A stretch of 6,574 nucleotides of DNA from Gammaproteobacteria bacterium (GTDB lineage Bacteria > Pseudomonadota > Gammaproteobacteria > JABDGN01). Below are positions 1 to 6,574 of the stretch, piece after piece. The DNA lies in NCBI GenBank assembly GCA_016763565.1, contig JAESTO010000099.1, forward strand, positions 1 to 6,574. Reading direction: 5' to 3'. Position 1 is the first letter of the stretch. The number at the start of each line of letters is the position of its first letter. A program made the translations under genes and the position numbers. The notes beneath the pieces were generated by a model. The model made no database searches, was not told the origin of the DNA, and saw only the letters and a list, made by a program, of their open reading frames with translations.

Positions 1-521
1 TATCAAAACATCGCGTCACATTAAGCACCTCAGGTCTAGTGCCTAACATGCAGAAATTATCACGAGATAGCGCCTGTTCATTGGCGGTATCTTTGCATGC
101 TGCTAATAATGAATTGCGTACGCGGATTGTGCCAATTAATAAGAAATATCCATTAGAGCAATTGATAGCCACCTGCAAAACATTTTTTGCTGATGAGCCA
201 CGACGTAAAGTCACTTTCGAATATACCATGTTGAAAGATGTTAATGATAGTATCGTCTGCGCTAAACAGTTAGTTAATTTATTAGAGGGTGTACCGGCCA
301 AAGTAAACTTAATTCCTTTTAATCCATTTCCTGGCACCCAATATGAATGCTCTGCCGTCGAAACAATTATTGCTTTTCGTGATGTGTTGAAGCACAGCGG
401 AATGAATGTGATGATTCGTAAAACCCGCGGCGATGATATCGATGCTGCATGCGGTCAATTGGTAGGTGATTTTAAGGACCGCACACGGCGCTCGCAACGC
501 AATATCGAGGCAATAACTTGA
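1..521 (+). CDS. rlmN: Dual-specificity 23S rRNA / tRNA adenine-C2 methyltransferase RlmN, 5'-truncated
   Basis: This is the C-terminal ~172 residues of RlmN, the radical-SAM enzyme that methylates C2 of A2503 in 23S rRNA and A37 in a set of tRNAs. The first complete codon is at base 3, and the frame is open from there to the TGA at 519-521, so the gene enters from upstream. Visible family signatures are RVTLSTSG near the start, [42 protein letters not shown] and [14 protein letters not shown]. The Cys of DIDAACGQL (codon 450-452) matches the conserved cysteine (E. coli Cys355) that carries the transient methyl group. The iron-sulfur CxxxCxxC motif must lie outside the window. A GTG at 39 could look like a start, but conserved RlmN sequence continues upstream of it. 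The last four bases overlap the start of pilW. Confidence 0.96.
   Translation, partial: SKHRVTLSTSGLVPNMQKLSRDSACSLAVSLHAANNELRTRIVPINKKYPLEQLIATCKTFFADEPRRKVTFEYTMLKDVNDSIVCAKQLVNLLEGVPAKVNLIPFNPFPGTQYECSAVETIIAFRDVLKHSGMNVMIRKTRGDDIDAACGQLVGDFKDRTRRSQRNIEAIT
507..520 (+). promoter_or_regulatory. Ribosome binding site and TTG start of pilW
   Basis: GAGG at 507-510 lies seven bases before a TTG (518-520) that overlaps the rlmN stop codon (TTGA arrangement). The TTG gives a complete lipoprotein signal peptide, and no ATG or GTG downstream would keep it. The overlap suggests translational coupling with rlmN. Confidence 0.7.
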
Positions 522-1282
522 ACGTCCTATTGCGCACCCTGCTGGTTATTTGGATCGGTTTTTTTATAGTATCTTGCACCATAACCACTGCACAAGATAA
601 CGCTATGGCTAATAAACAGCATGCAGTTGCTAACATTAATGTTCAACTGGGCTTAGCCTATCTAGAAAAAGGGAGCATGGCTAGAGCTAAACAAAAATTA
701 TTATTAGCGTTGCAACAACACCCTCATTCCTGGCGTGCACATTCTGCCATGGCTTATTTATTAGAGCGCAGTGGTGATACCAACGCCGCTGCAACACATT
801 ATCAACAAGCAATTAAGTTTGCGAGTGTGCAACAGCAAGGTGCGACTGAAAATAATTACGGAGCATTTTTGTGTCGGCAAAAACGTTATCAACAAGGCGA
901 TAGTTATTTGTTGAAAGCCGCAACTAATGTGCACTATATTCATAGTGCACACGCTTACGAAAACGCTGGCTTATGTGCCTTATTAATACCTAATGATCAT
1001 AAAGCTGTTAACTATTTTACTCGAGCAGTGCAACAAGATTCAGCCTTATCGTTATCCTGGTGGCATTTAGCTTTGCTGCATTATCAATTGGCTAACTATC
1101 CTGCGGCAGGCAATGCTTTGCGGCACTACTTGCAAAGACACAAAACAACCTCACAAGCCTTATGGTTAGGTGTACGCATTGGTAAAAAACGAGGCGATAG
1201 CACCCGTATAAAATATTATGCCACCATGTTAAGACAGCAATTCCCTGCGTTTTGGCGGGCACATAATGTAGAGAAAATGTAA
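518..1282 (+). CDS. pilW: Type IV pilus biogenesis/stability lipoprotein PilW (PilF), TPR protein
   Basis: This 254-residue protein belongs to the PilF/PilW family of outer-membrane pilotin lipoproteins, which in Pseudomonas and Neisseria help the PilQ secretin assemble and stabilise type IV pili. The N-terminus has one Arg, a hydrophobic run (about residues 8-18) and the lipobox I-V-S-C with lipidated Cys20; Thr follows the Cys, compatible with outer-membrane sorting. The rest is tandem TPR-like helices: [18 protein letters not shown] (45-61), [18 protein letters not shown] (74-91), the family hallmark [16 protein letters not shown] (112-127), [18 protein letters not shown] (146-163) and [17 protein letters not shown] (181-197). 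Length matches the family. The position between rlmN and rodZ is conserved in gammaproteobacteria and alone does not prove that the organism makes pili. It starts at TTG inside the rlmN stop and ends two bases before rodZ. Confidence 0.92.
   Translation: MNVLLRTLLVIWIGFFIVSCTITTAQDNAMANKQHAVANINVQLGLAYLEKGSMARAKQKLLLALQQHPHSWRAHSAMAYLLERSGDTNAAATHYQQAIKFASVQQQGATENNYGAFLCRQKRYQQGDSYLLKAATNVHYIHSAHAYENAGLCALLIPNDHKAVNYFTRAVQQDSALSLSWWHLALLHYQLANYPAAGNALRHYLQRHKTTSQALWLGVRIGKKRGDSTRIKYYATMLRQQFPAFWRAHNVEKM
928..951 (+). repeat. Perfect 10-bp inverted repeat with 4-base loop inside pilW
   Basis: TGTGCACTAT (928-937) and ATAGTGCACA (942-951) are exact reverse complements separated by ATTC. The core encodes the V-H-Y-I-H-S-A-H stretch of PilW (about residues 138-145). 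As RNA it would form a stable hairpin in mid-coding sequence; no T-run follows it, so it is not a standard intrinsic terminator. Function is unknown and chance is possible. Confidence 0.75.
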
Positions 1283-1284
1283 CA

Positions 1285-1815
1285 ATGTATGAGGCAGGAG
1301 ATAAATTGTCGGAAAATAGGCTAACACCTGGCCAACTGTTACAACAAGCACGTACACAGCAGCAGCTGTGTCGGCAAGATGTATCTAAAAAATTGTATTT
1401 ATCGTCATGGGTAATTAATGACCTTGAAGATGACATTTATCGTCAGACATTAGATGTGTCATTTATGAAAGGCTATTTGCGCACCTATGCACGTTTTTTA
1501 CATATCCCAGAACAAAAAATCATGGAGGCGTTTGTCAATTTAAAGCTTGTGGAGAAGGCTAAGCAAATCAAACAAACAACCCTTTGTCATGATGCCTCTT
1601 TAGCTTGGTTTAATAAATGGCTAAAAAAAATCACTGTGGCGATAGTCTTCATATTAGGCGCTCTAATTTTTTTATGGTGGCATGGAGAATATACCGAGCC
1701 CACATTAAGTAATGATTCACCGACATTGGGGCAAGCAACAATGCAACAAGAAGAAATTGGCAAACCGTTATATACTGATATGATACACAAACCGCGCGTT
1801 GAGAAGAATACATAA
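1285..1815 (+). CDS. rodZ: RodZ-like cytoskeletal membrane protein lacking the periplasmic domain
   Basis: RodZ is a bitopic inner-membrane protein whose cytoplasmic helix-turn-helix domain binds the actin-like MreB and supports rod shape and lateral wall synthesis. This 176-residue protein has the HTH_25-type domain (about 14-78: [30 protein letters not shown], then the hallmark [17 protein letters not shown] at 60-76), a basic juxtamembrane stretch (FNKWLKK) and one membrane span (about 116-132). Only ~44 polar residues follow, whereas E. coli RodZ (337 residues) has a long linker plus a folded C-terminal domain. No frameshift is visible: the stop at 1813-1815 lies one base before hisS. The start is uncertain: ATG 1285 sits two bases after the pilW stop, but an in-frame TTG at 1306 has the better ribosome site. 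Family assignment is firm from the HTH-TM layout and locus. Confidence 0.87.
   Translation: MYEAGDKLSENRLTPGQLLQQARTQQQLCRQDVSKKLYLSSWVINDLEDDIYRQTLDVSFMKGYLRTYARFLHIPEQKIMEAFVNLKLVEKAKQIKQTTLCHDASLAWFNKWLKKITVAIVFILGALIFLWWHGEYTEPTLSNDSPTLGQATMQQEEIGKPLYTDMIHKPRVEKNT
1296..1308 (+). promoter_or_regulatory. Strong Shine-Dalgarno before alternative TTG start of rodZ
   Basis: AGGAG (1296-1300) is followed by five bases and an in-frame TTG (1306-1308). This would give a 169-residue RodZ starting just before SENRLTPGQ. The upstream ATG (1285) has only a poor purine stretch (GAGAAA at 1271-1276) ahead of it. The site may be the true start or an additional initiation point; the sequence alone does not decide. 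Confidence 0.5.
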
Positions 1816-1816
1816 C

Positions 1817-3103
1817 ATGTCAAATACCACATCAACTATGCTAGCTATCCAGGCTATTCGCGGCATGAATGATATTTTGCCAGCAAACATTGCTACGTGG
1901 CAAATCATCGAAACGACGTTGCGACAGTTATTAACACGCTACAGTTATCAAGAAATTCGCTTACCCATTGTTGAACAAACTAACTTGTTTAAACGTTCAG
2001 TAGGTGAAGTAACCGATATTGTTGAAAAGGAAATGTATAGTTTTACGGATCGCAATGATCAATCAATCACCTTACGACCTGAAGGAACTGCCGGCTGTGT
2101 ACGTGCAGCAATCCAGCATGGTTTATTGTATAACCAAATACAACGCTTATGGTATATGGGCCCGATGTTTCGTTATGAACGCCCACAAAAGGGCCGTTAC
2201 CGACAATTTCATCAATGTGGCGTGGAAGCATTGGGTATGCCCGGTGCTGATATTGATGCAGAATTAATTTGTTTAACGGCACGTTTGTGGCAAAAGCTCG
2301 GACTGGCTGAGAAGATAACGCTACAATTGAATTCCTTGGGTAGCCAGGAATCACGTGTGCAATACCGCCAACAATTGGTCACTTATTTTTCGCAACACCG
2401 CGAGCAGTTAGACGCGGATAGTCAACAGCGATTACTCACCAATCCGTTGCGTATTTTAGATAGTAAAAACCCCGTATTGCGTGAACTCATTCTCAATGCG
2501 CCCAAAATGATGGATTGCCTAGATGATTATTCGGCTAAACATTTTGCTAAATTACGCCTCTATCTGGAACAGCGAGGCATTGCTTACCAGATAAACCCTT
2601 GCCTAGTGCGTGGACTAGACTATTACAATGCAACGGTATTTGAATGGGTCACTGACAGTTTGGGTGCACAAGGCACCGTTTGTGCGGGCGGGCGGTATGA
2701 TAATTTGGTGACGCAATTAGGTGGTCAAGCCACACCGGCTGCAGGTTTTGCTATTGGTTTAGAACGGCTAGTGATTATGGTAGAATCACTCGGCGCACAG
2801 CCAACATCACATTGTCAGATATATTTATTGAATGTTGGCGAGCAAGCAGAGCAACAAGGCCTATTATTAGCAGAGCAACTACGTGATCAGTTGCCACAAT
2901 TACAGTTGCTGCATCATTGTGGGGGTGGTAGTTTTAAAAGCCAAATGAAAAAAGCCGACAAAAGTGGCGCACAGATAGCTTTAATTTTAGGTGATGATGA
3001 AGTGCATAATAACACCATCAGTATAAAATATTTACGAGAAAAACGTGCACAACAAACTGTGCCACAACATGAGTTATTAGCTTTATTGCAGGGGATATTA
3101 TGA
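1817..3103 (+). CDS. hisS: Histidyl-tRNA synthetase (class II)
   Basis: HisS charges tRNA-His with histidine in the cytoplasm using ATP. The protein has 428 residues (E. coli 424) and is complete. Class II and histidine-specific motifs appear in order: [10 protein letters not shown] (13-22), the motif 1 region [19 protein letters not shown] (46-64), [13 protein letters not shown] (85-97), motif 2 [19 protein letters not shown] (115-133) with the ATP-contacting Arg119, the histidine-binding [15 protein letters not shown] (263-277) with Arg265, [12 protein letters not shown] (286-297), and motif 3 [11 protein letters not shown] (308-318). The anticodon-binding domain follows (about 334-428), including [20 protein letters not shown] chose ATG 1817, one base after the rodZ stop; a TTG at 1799 only adds a non-conserved MRRIHN extension inside rodZ, and ATG 1838 lacks a ribosome site. 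In many gammaproteobacteria ispG sits immediately upstream; here it is absent. The stop overlaps the yfgM start. Confidence 0.98.
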   Translation: MSNTTSTMLAIQAIRGMNDILPANIATWQIIETTLRQLLTRYSYQEIRLPIVEQTNLFKRSVGEVTDIVEKEMYSFTDRNDQSITLRPEGTAGCVRAAIQHGLLYNQIQRLWYMGPMFRYERPQKGRYRQFHQCGVEALGMPGADIDAELICLTARLWQKLGLAEKITLQLNSLGSQESRVQYRQQLVTYFSQHREQLDADSQQRLLTNPLRILDSKNPVLRELILNAPKMMDCLDDYSAKHFAKLRLYLEQRGIAYQINPCLVRGLDYYNATVFEWVTDSLGAQGTVCAGGRYDNLVTQLGGQATPAAGFAIGLERLVIMVESLGAQPTSHCQIYLLNVGEQAEQQGLLLAEQLRDQLPQLQLLHHCGGGSFKSQMKKADKSGAQIALILGDDEVHNNTISIKYLREKRAQQTVPQHELLALLQGIL

Positions 3104-3732
3104 ATGATATAGTACTCAATGATGATGAGAAAGTTGAACAAATAAAACAATGGTGGAAACGCTATGGTAATCTGATCATCACTGTCATTATTATTGCGTT
3201 GTTGGCGATTGTCGGCTGGCAGTATTGGCAGCGGCATCAACAAAAAATAGCTGCGCAAGCGTCAACAACGTACGATGCCGTGTTAGTGGCGTTATCACGA
3301 CATGAGCAAGCTGCGTTGCAAGGCAATGTTAACCAATTGCAACAAGACTATCGCACAACACCTTATGCTGCATTTGCAACCTTATTGCTCGCAGGCGACG
3401 TCGTTAATCAGGGTGATTTGGTTCAAGCAGAAAAACAACTGCGCTGGGTGATCGCTAATAGTGCACAAACCACCTTAGTTGAATTAGCACAGATTCGTTT
3501 AGCACGATTATTGTTGACGAAAAATCAGCCACAACCTGCATTAACGCTGTTAAACACCATTAGTAGCCGCGTATATCCCGTGCAAGTAGCCATGATTAAA
3601 GGCCAGGTATTGACGAAATTAGCAAAACTGTCTGAGGCTAGGGTTGCGTACACGCAAGCGTTAAAGGCTTTACCCGAAAATGCTTCAATTAAGTCTATGT
3701 TACAAGCCTTATTAAATGACATTCCCCAATAA
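3100..3732 (+). CDS. yfgM: YfgM family TPR-like inner-membrane protein (SecYEG ancillary subunit)
   Basis: YfgM is a single-span inner-membrane protein with a periplasmic TPR-like domain. In E. coli it associates with SecYEG and the chaperone PpiD and is linked to handling of secreted envelope proteins. This 210-residue protein (E. coli 206) has a short acidic N-terminus, [13 protein letters not shown] (11-23), a membrane span at about 24-42 ending in [11 protein letters not shown], matching the E. coli layout (IGWRYWNSHQ), then helical repeats such as [29 protein letters not shown] (88-116) and [24 protein letters not shown] (131-154), followed by [24 protein letters not shown] (165-188). 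The ATG overlaps the hisS stop (ATGA), and GGGG at 3091-3094 is a plausible ribosome site. The location between hisS and bamB is the conserved one. Confidence 0.93.
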   Translation: MNDIVLNDDEKVEQIKQWWKRYGNLIITVIIIALLAIVGWQYWQRHQQKIAAQASTTYDAVLVALSRHEQAALQGNVNQLQQDYRTTPYAAFATLLLAGDVVNQGDLVQAEKQLRWVIANSAQTTLVELAQIRLARLLLTKNQPQPALTLLNTISSRVYPVQVAMIKGQVLTKLAKLSEARVAYTQALKALPENASIKSMLQALLNDIPQ

Positions 3733-3769
3733 ACACTGAACCTTGATCTTACTTTGGAAAACTAGACCG

Positions 3770-4918
3770 ATGCAACGTTATTTAAAAATCCCCTTACTTA
3801 TTTTGTTTATTATGAGCTTAAATGCTTGTGATAGTTTTGGCATTAGCAATTTACCGTCCCCAGCTCCGCTTGCTGCCTTCAAACCTACAGTGCAAGTTAA
3901 GCCATTATGGCTGATACAAGCCGATAACGGTGATGGCAATCAATATTTAAAATTTGCTATTGCCAGTGATAAACAGCAATTATTTACGGCTGGTTACAAA
4001 GGACTCGTCAGTGCAGTTGATGCACGTAATGGCCATATTATTTGGCAACATAACTTAGAGGCATCATTAACGGGAGGGCCTGGCGTTGGCAATGGGGTAG
4101 TCGTTGTCGGCGTTGCTAATGGTGATGTGGTGGCACTTAACCAGCACAGTGGAAAATTTTTATGGGCGACGAATGTCGGCAATCAATTATTAGCACCACC
4201 CGTCATAGCCAACAGCATTGTCTTAGTCAAAACACTGAACGATGATGTCGTGGCTCTAGAAGCTAACAGCGGTAAAAAACTATGGCAATTTGCGGGCAGC
4301 GCACCTAATATGATTTTGCGTTTGGGTAGCTCACCACAACTCATTGGCAATAAAGCAGTCATTGGTTTTGCCAGTGGAAAATTGATCGTATTTAATTTGC
4401 AAAAAGGCAATATTCTTTGGCAACAACCCGTCGCCATCGCGCAAGGTGCAACGGCCATTGCACAAATGATTGATATTGATGCGAATCCTGTGGTGCAAAA
4501 TAATATTGTCTATGTCGCAACGTATCAAGGCAATATTGCTGCATTACGCTTAAGCAATGGTGCGTCTATTTGGCGACATAAATTATCCGCTTATACGGGT
4601 ATCACGGTGAGTAATAATAATGTTTTTGTTACAGATGCCAATAGCGCTATTTGGGCGTTTTTCAAATCAAGCGGCGGGGTCAATTGGCGACAACAAAAAT
4701 TACTGCACCGTGGTATTACTGCACCGGTGTTAATGGGCAATTACCTGGTTTTTGCTGATGCTGAAGGCTATTTGCATTGGATCGCTAAAAACACGGGTCA
4801 ACTTGTTGCACGTATCAGGGTCAGCGAACATGCAATTCTTAGCACGCCAGTTGTCAACGGTGACACGGTCTATGCATTAACAACCGATGGTAAGCTAGCT
4901 GCTTACCGAGTTATCTAA
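3770..4918 (+). CDS. bamB: Outer membrane protein assembly lipoprotein BamB
   Basis: BamB is a beta-propeller lipoprotein of the BAM complex that binds BamA and assists insertion of outer-membrane proteins. The protein has 382 residues (E. coli 392). The signal peptide MQRYLKIPLLILFIMSLNAC has lipobox L-N-A-C with lipidated Cys20. PQQ-type propeller blade motifs recur as VSAVDARNGHIIW (80-92), VVALNQHSGKFLW (120-132), VVALEANSGKKLW (160-172), LIVFNLQKGNILW (205-217), IAALRLSNGASIW (256-268), IWAFFKSSGGVNW (294-306) and LHWIAKNTGQLVA (335-347), with the closing strand LAAYRVI, consistent with eight blades. MILRLGSSP (181-189) aligns with the E. coli SLSLRGESAP loop that contacts BamA, and IDIDANPVV (234-242) with SDVDTTPVV. 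ATG 3770 puts the signal peptide at the terminus; TTG 3743 would add nine residues and has no ribosome site. Oddity: Asp directly after Cys20. A 37-base gap separates it from yfgM. Confidence 0.94.
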   Translation: MQRYLKIPLLILFIMSLNACDSFGISNLPSPAPLAAFKPTVQVKPLWLIQADNGDGNQYLKFAIASDKQQLFTAGYKGLVSAVDARNGHIIWQHNLEASLTGGPGVGNGVVVVGVANGDVVALNQHSGKFLWATNVGNQLLAPPVIANSIVLVKTLNDDVVALEANSGKKLWQFAGSAPNMILRLGSSPQLIGNKAVIGFASGKLIVFNLQKGNILWQQPVAIAQGATAIAQMIDIDANPVVQNNIVYVATYQGNIAALRLSNGASIWRHKLSAYTGITVSNNNVFVTDANSAIWAFFKSSGGVNWRQQKLLHRGITAPVLMGNYLVFADAEGYLHWIAKNTGQLVARIRVSEHAILSTPVVNGDTVYALTTDGKLAAYRVI

Positions 4919-4921
4919 GCA

Positions 4922-6328
4922 ATGCTACCGGTTATTGCTATTGTTGGCCGACCCAATGTCGGCAAATCAACCTTATTTAATCGTTTGACCAAAACACGCA
5001 ATGCGTTGGTTATTGATATTCCTGGGGTTACCCGGGATCGCCAATACGGTCAAGGTAAAGTGGGTAGTTCACCTTATATTGTCATTGATACCGGCGGCAT
5101 TTGCGGCGAACTCAGCGCCGAGGGTCTTGACGAACATATTTCTAGGCAAGCACAAATAGCGATTGAGGAATCCGATTGCGTACTATTTCTTGTTGATGGT
5201 CGGCAAGGCCTCAGCAATGCTGATCAAACCATTGCTCGGCAACTGCGACAAATCAATAAAAAAGCGTTTGTAGTGGTGAATAAAACGGATGGCATCGATG
5301 AGAGCACCGCGTTAAGCGACTTTTATAGTTTAGGATTCCATTACGCACCCATACCCATTGCCGCATCACATGGACGTGGTGTTAATGTCTTGATGGAGAT
5401 GGTTTGCGAAACGTTTCCTCAAGAAGAAGAACAACCACTATCAGCGAGCAATACCCAGCCTAAAGGCATAAAAATTGCTATTGTTGGCCGACCTAATGTG
5501 GGCAAAACAACCTTAGCGAATCGTATGCTAGGTGAAGAACGTGTTGTGGTGTTCGATCAAGCCGGCACTACCCGCGATAGTATTTTTTTGCCGCTGGAGC
5601 GACATGGTCAGCATTACACCCTCATTGACACTGCTGGAGTGCGCCGCAAAAGCCGTGTTAGCGAAGCGTTAGAAAAATTTTCCGTCGTTAAAACCTTACA
5701 AGCCATAGAAGCGGCTAATGTGGTTTTAATGATAGTTGATGCACAACGCGGTATTGCTGAACAAGATTTAACTTTACTGGGATTTATCTTAGACACAGGT
5801 CGAGCATTAGTGATTGCTATTAACAAATGGGATGGGTTAGCACTTGACGTGCGTGAAGAAATTAAAGAAGAATTACAGCGTCGCTTAACGTTTGTTAATT
5901 TTGCGCGGCTACATTTTATTTCGGCTTTACGGGGTAGCGGCGTGGGTGAGCTATATCGTTCTATCAACGAAGCCTATGCATCAGCCATGTGCGAAATGCC
6001 AACAGCCTTGCTGACGGACTTATTAGGTGATGCCACGACTAAAGCACCACCGCCTTTGGTGAGAGGACGTCGTGTCAAATTAAATTATGCGCATACGGGA
6101 GGTCATAATCCGCCATTAGTCGTGATACATGGCAAACAAACCGAGTCATTGCCAGGCCATTATCAGCGCTACCTAAGCAATTATCTGCGTGAAAAATTAA
6201 AATTAGTCGGTACACCACTACAACTAGAATTTAAGACGGGTGACAACCCCTTTAAAGGGCGACGCAACGTGTTAACACCACGACAGCAATACAAACGTAA
6301 ACGTGCTAAGAAACGCTTTAAAAAATAG
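4922..6328 (+). CDS. der: Ribosome assembly GTPase Der (EngA), double-GTPase
   Basis: Der is an essential GTPase with two tandem G domains that acts in maturation of the 50S subunit. The protein is complete at 468 residues. Domain 1: P-loop GRPNVGKST (9-17), G2 PGVTRDR (34-40), G3 DTGG (56-59), G4 NKTD (120-123), G5 region AASHGRG (147-153). An acidic linker (PQEEEQPL, 166-173) follows. Domain 2: P-loop GRPNVGKTT (189-197), G2 AGTTRDS (214-220), G3 DTAG (236-239), G4 NKWD (301-304), G5 SALRGSG (334-340). The C-terminal KH-like domain (about 358-443) includes [21 protein letters not shown] and [14 protein letters not shown], and the end is a strongly basic tail ([15 protein letters not shown]) expected to touch rRNA. 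It starts three bases after the bamB stop with only a weak ribosome site, suggesting translational coupling. The bamB-der order is conserved. Confidence 0.99.
   Translation: MLPVIAIVGRPNVGKSTLFNRLTKTRNALVIDIPGVTRDRQYGQGKVGSSPYIVIDTGGICGELSAEGLDEHISRQAQIAIEESDCVLFLVDGRQGLSNADQTIARQLRQINKKAFVVVNKTDGIDESTALSDFYSLGFHYAPIPIAASHGRGVNVLMEMVCETFPQEEEQPLSASNTQPKGIKIAIVGRPNVGKTTLANRMLGEERVVVFDQAGTTRDSIFLPLERHGQHYTLIDTAGVRRKSRVSEALEKFSVVKTLQAIEAANVVLMIVDAQRGIAEQDLTLLGFILDTGRALVIAINKWDGLALDVREEIKEELQRRLTFVNFARLHFISALRGSGVGELYRSINEAYASAMCEMPTALLTDLLGDATTKAPPPLVRGRRVKLNYAHTGGHNPPLVVIHGKQTESLPGHYQRYLSNYLREKLKLVGTPLQLEFKTGDNPFKGRRNVLTPRQQYKRKRAKKRFKK
4934..4975 (+). repeat. Near-identical direct repeat, copy 1 (P-loop of Der G domain 1)
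   Basis: These 42 bases match 5474-5515 at 39 positions. They encode [14 protein letters not shown]. The two copies lie exactly 540 bases apart in the same frame. The similarity reflects the ancient duplication of the G domain, but the near-identity at silent positions is notable. Confidence 0.85.
5474..5515 (+). repeat. Near-identical direct repeat, copy 2 (P-loop of Der G domain 2)
   Basis: Second copy of the 42-base block at 4934-4975. The three differences are CCC to CCT and GTC to GTG (both silent) and TCA to ACA (Ser16 versus Thr196). Confidence 0.85.
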
Positions 6329-6357
6329 CATTGAGTTTATCAAGGTGGCTAGAAAAC

Positions 6358-6381
6358 AGGGCAGATCGTAGCCTGCTCCCT
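6358..6381 (+). other. Imperfect hairpin 30 bases after the der stop
   Basis: AGGGCAG (6358-6364) can pair with CTG (6373-6375) and CCCT (6378-6381), leaving a two-base bulge and an eight-base loop. It is the first structure downstream of der. No T-run follows, so it could be an mRNA 3'-end stabilising structure rather than an intrinsic terminator, or nothing. Confidence 0.3.
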
Positions 6382-6449
6382 ATTAGAGCCATGCCATAAA
6401 TAGACGATATTGTTCTGAAAACAAACTAACAAGCAAATGCTTTCATGCG

Positions 6450-6489
6450 TTGCCCTTATACCTAAAGACGTTAAGCAATAGATTTTTTT
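6450..6489 (+). terminator. Weak candidate intrinsic terminator of the operon
   Basis: TTGC (6450-6453) pairs with GCAA (6475-6478), and three further A-T pairs are possible inside after a bulge; TAGA and then seven T (6483-6489) follow. The T-run is good, but the stem is short and AT-rich with a long loop, so termination here is doubtful. Confidence 0.28.
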
Positions 6490-6511
6490 AATGAATACGG
6501 CCCTAACTTAA

Positions 6512-6539
6512 TAGGCGTGTTTTGCCGAACAGACGCCTA
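6512..6539. repeat. Perfect 7-bp inverted repeat in the 3' intergenic region
   Basis: TAGGCGT (6512-6518) and ACGCCTA (6533-6539) are exact reverse complements. Inside, GTTT (6519-6522) can pair with GAAC (6527-6530), leaving loop TGCC and a two-base AG bulge, for about eleven pairs in all. A five-T run (6551-6555) starts 11 bases after the stem, too far for a canonical terminator. It may be a terminator-like structure, an operator dyad for the next gene, or chance. Confidence 0.5.
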
Positions 6540-6558
6540 AATTGTGCCGGTTTTTATG

Positions 6559-6564
6559 TTGACA
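6559..6564 (+). promoter_or_regulatory. Possible -35 hexamer of a downstream promoter
   Basis: TTGACA matches the sigma-70 -35 consensus exactly. The matching -10 would fall about 17 bases later, beyond the window end, so the promoter cannot be confirmed. The TATAAA beginning at 6567 is too close to be its partner. Confidence 0.25.
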
Positions 6565-6574
6565 AGTATAAATA

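Larger units (their letters stand above)
6329..6574. other. Gene-free tail after der
   Basis: These ~245 bases have stops in all frames and no open frame with recognisable protein similarity. I do not see tRNA or other standard RNA gene features. Contents are an imperfect hairpin (6358-6381), a weak hairpin with a seven-base T-run (6450-6489), a perfect 7-bp inverted repeat (6512-6539) and a TTGACA hexamer close to the window end. It looks like an end-of-operon region leading to the next gene's promoter outside the window. Confidence 0.6.

Noticed and set aside
39..521. Complete gene starting at GTG 39
   Set aside because: The same frame is open to the window start and encodes conserved RlmN residues (RVTLSTSG) before the GTG; the gene is cut by the window edge.
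1799..1816. TTG start for hisS at 1799
   Set aside because: It adds six non-conserved residues inside rodZ and has no ribosome site; ATG 1817 fits known HisS N-termini.
3743..3769. TTG start for bamB at 3743
   Set aside because: It would place nine extra residues before a well-formed lipoprotein signal peptide and lacks a Shine-Dalgarno sequence.
5614..5967. Antisense open frame of 117 codons inside der
   Set aside because: It is a shadow of the strongly supported der gene, with no recognisable domain and no ribosome site. The other reverse-strand frames inside hisS, yfgM, bamB and rodZ are rejected for the same reason.
6318..6392. 24-codon reverse-strand frame overlapping the der end
   Set aside because: It is short, overlaps der, lacks a clear ribosome site and resembles nothing I recognise; not enough to call a gene remnant or transposase fragment.
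6437..6481. 14-codon reading frame (ATG to TAG) after der
   Set aside because: It has no ribosome binding site, is very short and has no recognisable sequence; chance is sufficient.
6559..6574. Complete promoter TTGACA plus TATAAA at the window end
   Set aside because: Only two bases separate the hexamers, far from the ~17 needed; at most the -35 element is real and its -10 lies outside.
1..6574. CRISPR array, insertion sequence, phage or defence system
   Set aside because: No regularly spaced repeats, terminal inverted repeats, transposase or nuclease genes are visible; every long frame is a known housekeeping or envelope gene.

Overview
The window holds a co-directional (+ strand), tightly packed run of seven housekeeping genes: rlmN (3' part only), pilW/pilF, rodZ (short), hisS, yfgM, bamB and der, followed by about 245 bases without a gene. 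This order is the classic gammaproteobacterial rlmN-pilF-rodZ-(ispG)-hisS-yfgM-bamB-der locus. Base composition is moderately AT-rich, with many TTA, AAT and CAA codons. That composition, the missing ispG and the shortened rodZ are compatible with a host-associated or intracellular gammaproteobacterium, for example in Legionellales/Coxiellaceae. The taxon is an inference; the sequence proves only the gammaproteobacterial-type gene order.

Layout: bases 1-521 carry the end of the 23S rRNA/tRNA methyltransferase RlmN. Bases 518-1282 encode the type IV pilus assembly lipoprotein PilW/PilF, starting at a TTG that overlaps the rlmN stop. Bases 1285-1815 encode a RodZ-like cell-shape protein that keeps the helix-turn-helix and membrane anchor but lacks the usual periplasmic domain. 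One base later hisS begins (1817-3103), where many relatives have ispG in between. hisS overlaps yfgM (3100-3732) by an ATGA. After 37 bases comes bamB (3770-4918), then after 3 bases der (4922-6328). Bases 6329-6574 hold hairpins, a T-run and a -35-like hexamer near the window edge.

Functional themes: accurate translation and ribosome assembly (RlmN, HisS, Der) and envelope building (PilW, RodZ, YfgM, BamB). Gene gaps are 1-3 bases or overlaps, apart from 37 bases before bamB. No internal promoter or terminator is convincing, so the block is probably transcribed from upstream of the window.

I see no undescribed multi-gene system here. The points worth a second look are the rodZ/hisS junction (loss of ispG together with the RodZ periplasmic domain), an Asp immediately after the lipidated Cys of BamB, a perfect 10-bp hairpin inside pilW, and the structured tail after der.
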